From UBA5158 sp040389045 (GTDB taxonomy: Bacteria > Pseudomonadota > Gammaproteobacteria > DSM-16500), in assembly GCA_040389045.1 (NCBI GenBank), contig JAZKAT010000014.1, positions 87,936 to 151,935 on the forward strand: DNA of 64,000 nucleotides. The letters run 5' to 3'. A program made the translations under genes and the position numbers. Shown here one piece after another: positions 61,006-64,000 of the stretch (within the stretch, counting starts at the first letter, position 1; the number at the start of each line of letters is the position of its first letter). Under the pieces are notes generated by a model. That model did not search any database. It saw only the letters and a program-made list of their open reading frames with translations, and was not told where the DNA came from.

Positions 61006-61464
61006 TTATAGACCTTGCACGGTTATCGGTATGCCTTTTAATGTTAATGCACTCACTGCGTTTAACGGTTTCATCATGTCGGCAAGTGTTAAGCTGCCTA
61101 GGGCGTTTAAAATAATTTTGTTGATGGTTTTCCAGTTTTCTTTGGTTGAGCAGAATGAATCAAGTACGCACAAGGTGGCGCTTGAGCAACACTCTGTCAT
61201 CGCTAAGTTGCCTTCAATGGCGGTGACGATTTGGGCGATGGTTATGTGGCTTGCCGTTTGCGCCAATTGATATCCGCCACCTATTCCGCGGTGGGATGTC
61301 ACAATTTGCGCCGCGCCTAACAATTTTAAAACTTTGCTGACGGTGGGCAAACTGATATGTATGCCTTCGGCGATTTGCTTGGCGTTCATTATTTGTTGCG
61401 ATTCATGTGCCATGTAACTCACAATGATTATCGCGTAGTCTGCTAACTTGCTGATTTTTAACAT
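61006..61464 (-). CDS. Rrf2-family SUF operon regulator
   Basis: 152 residues. An N-terminal winged helix (ISKLADYAIIIVSYMA, ISLPTVSKVLKLLGAAQIV, HRGIGGGYQLA) precedes a Cys cluster TECCSSATLCVLDSFC (Cys92, 93, 99, 105), which matches in place the three cysteines that hold the [2Fe-2S] cluster in IscR (92, 98, 104). It probably senses cluster supply and represses or activates the operon. First gene of the operon, and a perfect inverted repeat lies 40 bases upstream. No Shine-Dalgarno sequence is visible before its ATG, so the protein may be made sparingly. Confidence 0.9.
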   Translation of the reverse strand: MLKISKLADYAIIIVSYMAHESQQIMNAKQIAEGIHISLPTVSKVLKLLGAAQIVTSHRGIGGGYQLAQTASHITIAQIVTAIEGNLAMTECCSSATLCVLDSFCSTKENWKTINKIILNALGSLTLADMMKPLNAVSALTLKGIPITVQGL

Positions 61465-61503
61465 TTTATTTTTTTATTAATCGTCGTGGTTTCAAGGATG
61501 GAT

Positions 61504-61524
61504 ACAGTACCATGTTTGTACTGT
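61504..61524. promoter_or_regulatory. Candidate operator of suf operon
   Basis: Perfect inverted repeat ACAGTAC (61504-61510), 7-base spacer, GTACTGT (61518-61524), 40 bases before the regulator start. The size suits a dimeric Rrf2 winged-helix protein. Read on the minus strand the left-hand half includes TACTGT, a possible -10, so binding would block transcription. Confidence 0.55.
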
Positions 61525-61605
61525 TTGAGGAAGGGGGAAGCTTTTTTTATTCTTTCGGTGTGTGGAAAAGTTTGCACTGCTGTCACTGCGCTCATACGGG
61601 CTACA

Positions 61606-61614
61606 TGTTAGAAT
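61606..61614 (+). promoter_or_regulatory. Extended -10 promoter of AKR-fol operon
   Basis: TGTTAGAAT (TGn plus TAGAAT), 38 bases before the aldo-keto reductase start, which has AAAAGGA as ribosome site. No clear -35. Confidence 0.4.
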
Positions 61615-61651
61615 GCTTTTTTAAAAATTAGCGCGTCAAAAGGACTTCACC

Positions 61652-62593
61652 ATGCAGTACAATAGGTTAGGCAAAGCGGGGATTCGGGTTTCGGAAATTT
61701 CTTATGGGTCTTGGGTGACTTTTGCTAAGCAATTGGGGTTAAAAGAAGCGCAGGAATTAATGCATACGGCTTTTGATCATGGGGTTAATTTTTTTGATAA
61801 TGCGGAAGCTTATGCGCAGGGTGAAGCAGAAGTTTTGATGGGTAAAGTATTAAAAGAATTTCGGCGCGAAGATTTGGTGGTTTCTACGAAAATTTTCTGG
61901 GGCGGCAGCGGGCCTAATGATACGGGTTTGTCGCGCAAGCATTTGATTGAAGGTACCAAAAATTCGCTGCGGCGGTTGCAGCTTGATTATGTGGATTTAC
62001 TATTTTGTCATCGTCCCGATCCTCATACTCCGATTGAAGAAACCGTGCTGGCCATGGATTCTATCGTGCGTAAGAACTTTGCCTTTTATTGGGGAACTTC
62101 GGAATGGAGTGCCGCACAACTTACCGAAGCGTTTGAAATTGCCGATCGCCTGGGTTGCATTAAACCCAGCATGGAACAGCCGCGGTATAATTTATTTTAT
62201 CGTGACCATTTAGAACATGACTATTTGCCGCTATTTAAAAAATATGGTCTGGGCACTACTATCTGGAGTCCTTTGGCTTCAGGAGTTTTATCCGGCAAAT
62301 ATGAAAATGGCATTCCGCCCGACAGTCGCTTGGCAAAAGATCCGTCATTGGTGCCTGAAAATTTCAAACAGCAGGTGGCTAAAGTTAAAGAATTGACTAA
62401 ATTAGCGAATGAACTGGGTGGCAGTATGTCGCAGCTGGCGCTAGCCTGGTGTTTGAAAAATCCCAATGTGAGTTCGGTGATTACCGGCGCCACAAAAACT
62501 TCTCAATTGCTTGATAACCTGGGATCGATTGAATTCAAAGATAAGTTGACGCCGGCTATTATGAAAAACATTAATAAGATATGCGAGCAATAA
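61652..62593 (+). CDS. Aldo-keto reductase, Kv-beta-like (AKR6 type)
   Basis: 313 residues. NADPH-dependent TIM-barrel reductase. Catalytic tetrad visible: Asp and Tyr in FFDNAEAYAQGEAE, Lys in VVSTKIFWGG, His in LLFCHRPDP. IRVSEISYGSWVTF, RLQLDYVDLLFCHRPD and YWGTSEWSAAQL follow the voltage-gated potassium-channel beta-subunit subgroup, which also includes bacterial YghZ-like enzymes reducing methylglyoxal and related aldehydes. Its stop shares a base with folB (TAATG), so folate genes are translated with it; a link between the two activities is not obvious. Confidence 0.9.
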   Translation: MQYNRLGKAGIRVSEISYGSWVTFAKQLGLKEAQELMHTAFDHGVNFFDNAEAYAQGEAEVLMGKVLKEFRREDLVVSTKIFWGGSGPNDTGLSRKHLIEGTKNSLRRLQLDYVDLLFCHRPDPHTPIEETVLAMDSIVRKNFAFYWGTSEWSAAQLTEAFEIADRLGCIKPSMEQPRYNLFYRDHLEHDYLPLFKKYGLGTTIWSPLASGVLSGKYENGIPPDSRLAKDPSLVPENFKQQVAKVKELTKLANELGGSMSQLALAWCLKNPNVSSVITGATKTSQLLDNLGSIEFKDKLTPAIMKNINKICEQ

Positions 62594-62973
62594 TGACTAA
62601 TATTTCAAGCGGTATAGTGTTGCGAGGTTTGGAATTTCCAGTATTTTTGGGTTGGCCGGACGCGGAGCGCGCGCAACAGCAATTGGTGGTTATCGATATC
62701 AATTTACAATTTCAGCAGCCACCGCAGGGTTGTGTGAGTGATGAGTTGCAGGATACGCATTGTTATGACACGTTGACCGCGACTATTCTGGAAAAAATTT
62801 CCACGCGTCAATATAAACTGTTGGAACATTTAGGTCATGAACTTTATCAACACATTAAAGCTTTTGTGAAGGAAGGCACTACGGTTGGGGTGCGCGTTAA
62901 AAAACTGCCGCCTATCGCCAGTTTGAAAGGTGGGGTGTTTTTTCATTATGGTGATGAAAATATCGTATGGTAA
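62593..62973 (+). CDS. folB: Dihydroneopterin aldolase (FolB-like, diverged)
   Basis: 126 residues from ATG 62593 (TAATG with the reductase stop). IVLRGLEFPVFLGWPDAERAQQQ corresponds to the FolB start (usual Glu-rich GxxxxE region is altered to PVFLGWPDAER), then VVIDINLQF, DTHCYDTLTATILEKI with the conserved Tyr-Asp, and LLEHLGHELYQHI with the Glu of LxExL. VGVRVKKLPPIASLKGGVFFHYG is the C-terminal strand pair. Makes 6-hydroxymethyl-dihydropterin, the substrate of the next enzyme, or acts as epimerase. It overlaps folK by 7 bases (ATGGTAA), supporting the assignment. Confidence 0.8.
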   Translation: MTNISSGIVLRGLEFPVFLGWPDAERAQQQLVVIDINLQFQQPPQGCVSDELQDTHCYDTLTATILEKISTRQYKLLEHLGHELYQHIKAFVKEGTTVGVRVKKLPPIASLKGGVFFHYGDENIVW

Positions 62974-64000
62974 TTCTGGGCTTAGGTTCAAACATAGGCG
63001 ATAGGCTGTTTTATTTACGCAGCGCCTGGCAACATTTAAAAAAATTGACTGGTCTAAGCATAATACGCGTGTCTCCTATTTATGTTTCTGATGCCTTGCT
63101 GCCCGCAGATAGCCGCGAAACCTGGGACCATCCTTATCTTAATTTGGCGTTAAGCTGTGAAACCACTTTAACTCCGTATGAATTATTGCATCATGTCAAA
63201 ACTATCGAAACTTTAATTGGCCGACTACCCGGCAAAGATTGGGCTCCGCGTCCTATAGACATTGATATTTTGGCTTGGGATGATTTGGTGCAATATGATG
63301 AGAAGTTACATATACCGCATGAACATTTAGCTTCGCGACCATTCGCATTATGGCCGTTAGCGGATGTTGCGCCGCGCTGGGTGCATCCAGTATTGCATCA
63401 CACTGCGAGTGAACTATGCGTCGACTGGGGTTCGCGATTTACCGGCGAAGCCCCGCTGCACACCAAACAAATTGCCCAGCGCATTGATACTTCAGAATTG
63501 ATGGGGATTTTAAATATCACCCCCGATTCATTTTCAGATGCGGGGAAATTATTGTCTCCCGAGGCGGTCATTGCTCACGCTCACCAGCTTATTAATGATG
63601 GCGCTACTTTATTGGATATAGGCGCGGAAGCTTCTAATCCCAAGGCGCGAGCTATTACTGCTGAACAGGAATGGCAGCGTCTTGAAAAAATCTTACCGGC
63701 GTTGTTAGCGGAACGAAACAATTTTCTAGTGGCACCAAAAATCAGTATAGACACGCGTTATGCCAGTACGGCGGAACGCGCGCTGGCGATGGGAGTTGAT
63801 TGGATCAATGATGTGAGTGGTTTAACGGACCCAGCGATGCGGGAAATTATTGTTGCCAGTGACTGTGAAGTGGTGATGATGCATCAACTAGGTATTCCCG
63901 CGAATACAAATGAAATTCTACCGCTTGCTAAAGATCCCGTTAAAATGGTTTATGCCTGGGCTGAGCAACAGTTTGAAATACTAGCTAAATTATCTATTGC
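62967..64000 (+). CDS. Bifunctional FolK-FolP (HPPK-DHPS), truncated by window end
   Basis: 344 codons are visible, open at the right edge. Residues 1 to about 155 are 6-hydroxymethyl-dihydropterin pyrophosphokinase: ILGLGSNIGDRLFYLRSA, a central WDHPYLNLAL, and GRLPGKDWAPRPIDIDIL with the paired Asp ligands. From about 175 the chain continues without a stop into dihydropteroate synthase: LMGILNITPDSFSDAGKL, LLDIGAEASNPKA, ISIDTRYAS and WINDVSGL. The DHPS motif usually reads DIGGEST; here it is DIGAEAS. One polypeptide would thus catalyse two consecutive folate steps. Start chosen by overlap with folB. Fused FolK-FolP is typical of plants, fungi and some bacteria; the order K then P is the same here. 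Confidence 0.88.
   Translation, partial: MVILGLGSNIGDRLFYLRSAWQHLKKLTGLSIIRVSPIYVSDALLPADSRETWDHPYLNLALSCETTLTPYELLHHVKTIETLIGRLPGKDWAPRPIDIDILAWDDLVQYDEKLHIPHEHLASRPFALWPLADVAPRWVHPVLHHTASELCVDWGSRFTGEAPLHTKQIAQRIDTSELMGILNITPDSFSDAGKLLSPEAVIAHAHQLINDGATLLDIGAEASNPKARAITAEQEWQRLEKILPALLAERNNFLVAPKISIDTRYASTAERALAMGVDWINDVSGLTDPAMREIIVASDCEVVMMHQLGIPANTNEILPLAKDPVKMVYAWAEQQFEILAKLSI

Overview
The window reads as a chromosomal segment of a gammaproteobacterium of moderate-to-low GC. PriA, the two-subunit GlyRS, Coq7, WaaG/WaaP, PrlC, YggS-ProC-YggT-RdgB, ATP-type PckA and a SufT-containing SUF operon all fit that class. Eukaryote-interaction flavour (a two-partner-secretion adhesin, an ankyrin-like protein, large coiled-coil proteins of unknown function, MgtC) makes a host- or protist-associated lineage such as the Legionellales plausible, but the sequence does not prove it. 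Two 100-N scaffold gaps (2868-2967, 9370-9469) show this is a draft assembly.

1-2.5 kb holds the end of a TonB-like gene, a small secreted Cys/Tyr-rich protein, an unknown ORF and a ParA plus tandem ribbon-helix-helix partitioning pair. This block abuts the 3' end of tRNA-Arg(CCT), followed by tRNA-Leu(CAA), as in an integrated island. 2.7-9.2 kb: a palindromic repeat, gap 1, a 3' remnant of a second priA copy, priA, an unknown helical-repeat protein and a two-gene lysine-catabolic operon. 9.5-14.3 kb is a minus-strand LPS-core operon (waaG, waaP, a two-domain LPS-type kinase) ending in a translationally coupled gabD-like dehydrogenase. 14.5-20.4 kb: two unknowns, then plsC, gmhB, glyS, glyQ on the minus strand. 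20.5-28.7 kb: prlC coupled to a POT peptide transporter, a KAP NTPase and a 782-residue coiled-coil protein behind a near-consensus promoter.

28.7-38.1 kb is a two-partner-secretion locus (TpsB transporter, 1346-residue TpsA) beside a CHASE2 class III nucleotide cyclase and a periplasmic FecR-domain protein. It looks like an adhesin locus with its own envelope-sensing cyclase. 38.3-46.6 kb: a stand-alone AsnRS/AspRS-like enzyme, pyrE, an SseB-like protein, an EmrAB-type pump, pckA, yggS and a secreted putative glycoside hydrolase. 46.7-54.5 kb: proC-yggT-rdgB, a YadGH-like ABC exporter, two small membrane proteins, coq7, a secreted protein made of seven decapeptides, mgtC, a host-attachment-family protein and an MFS transporter.

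54.6-61.5 kb is a complete minus-strand Fe-S operon in transcription order: Rrf2 regulator, sufB, sufC, sufD, sufS, sufU, sufA-like, sufT, grxD. A perfect inverted repeat lies just upstream of the regulator. The window ends with an aldo-keto reductase coupled to folB and a folK-folP fusion that runs off the right edge. Palindromic REP-like elements recur near the 3' ends of genes. The only stretches over 300 bases without a gene are 2711-3098 and 9152-9503; both consist of these repeats plus a gap. No rRNA, CRISPR array, transposase or prophage was seen.
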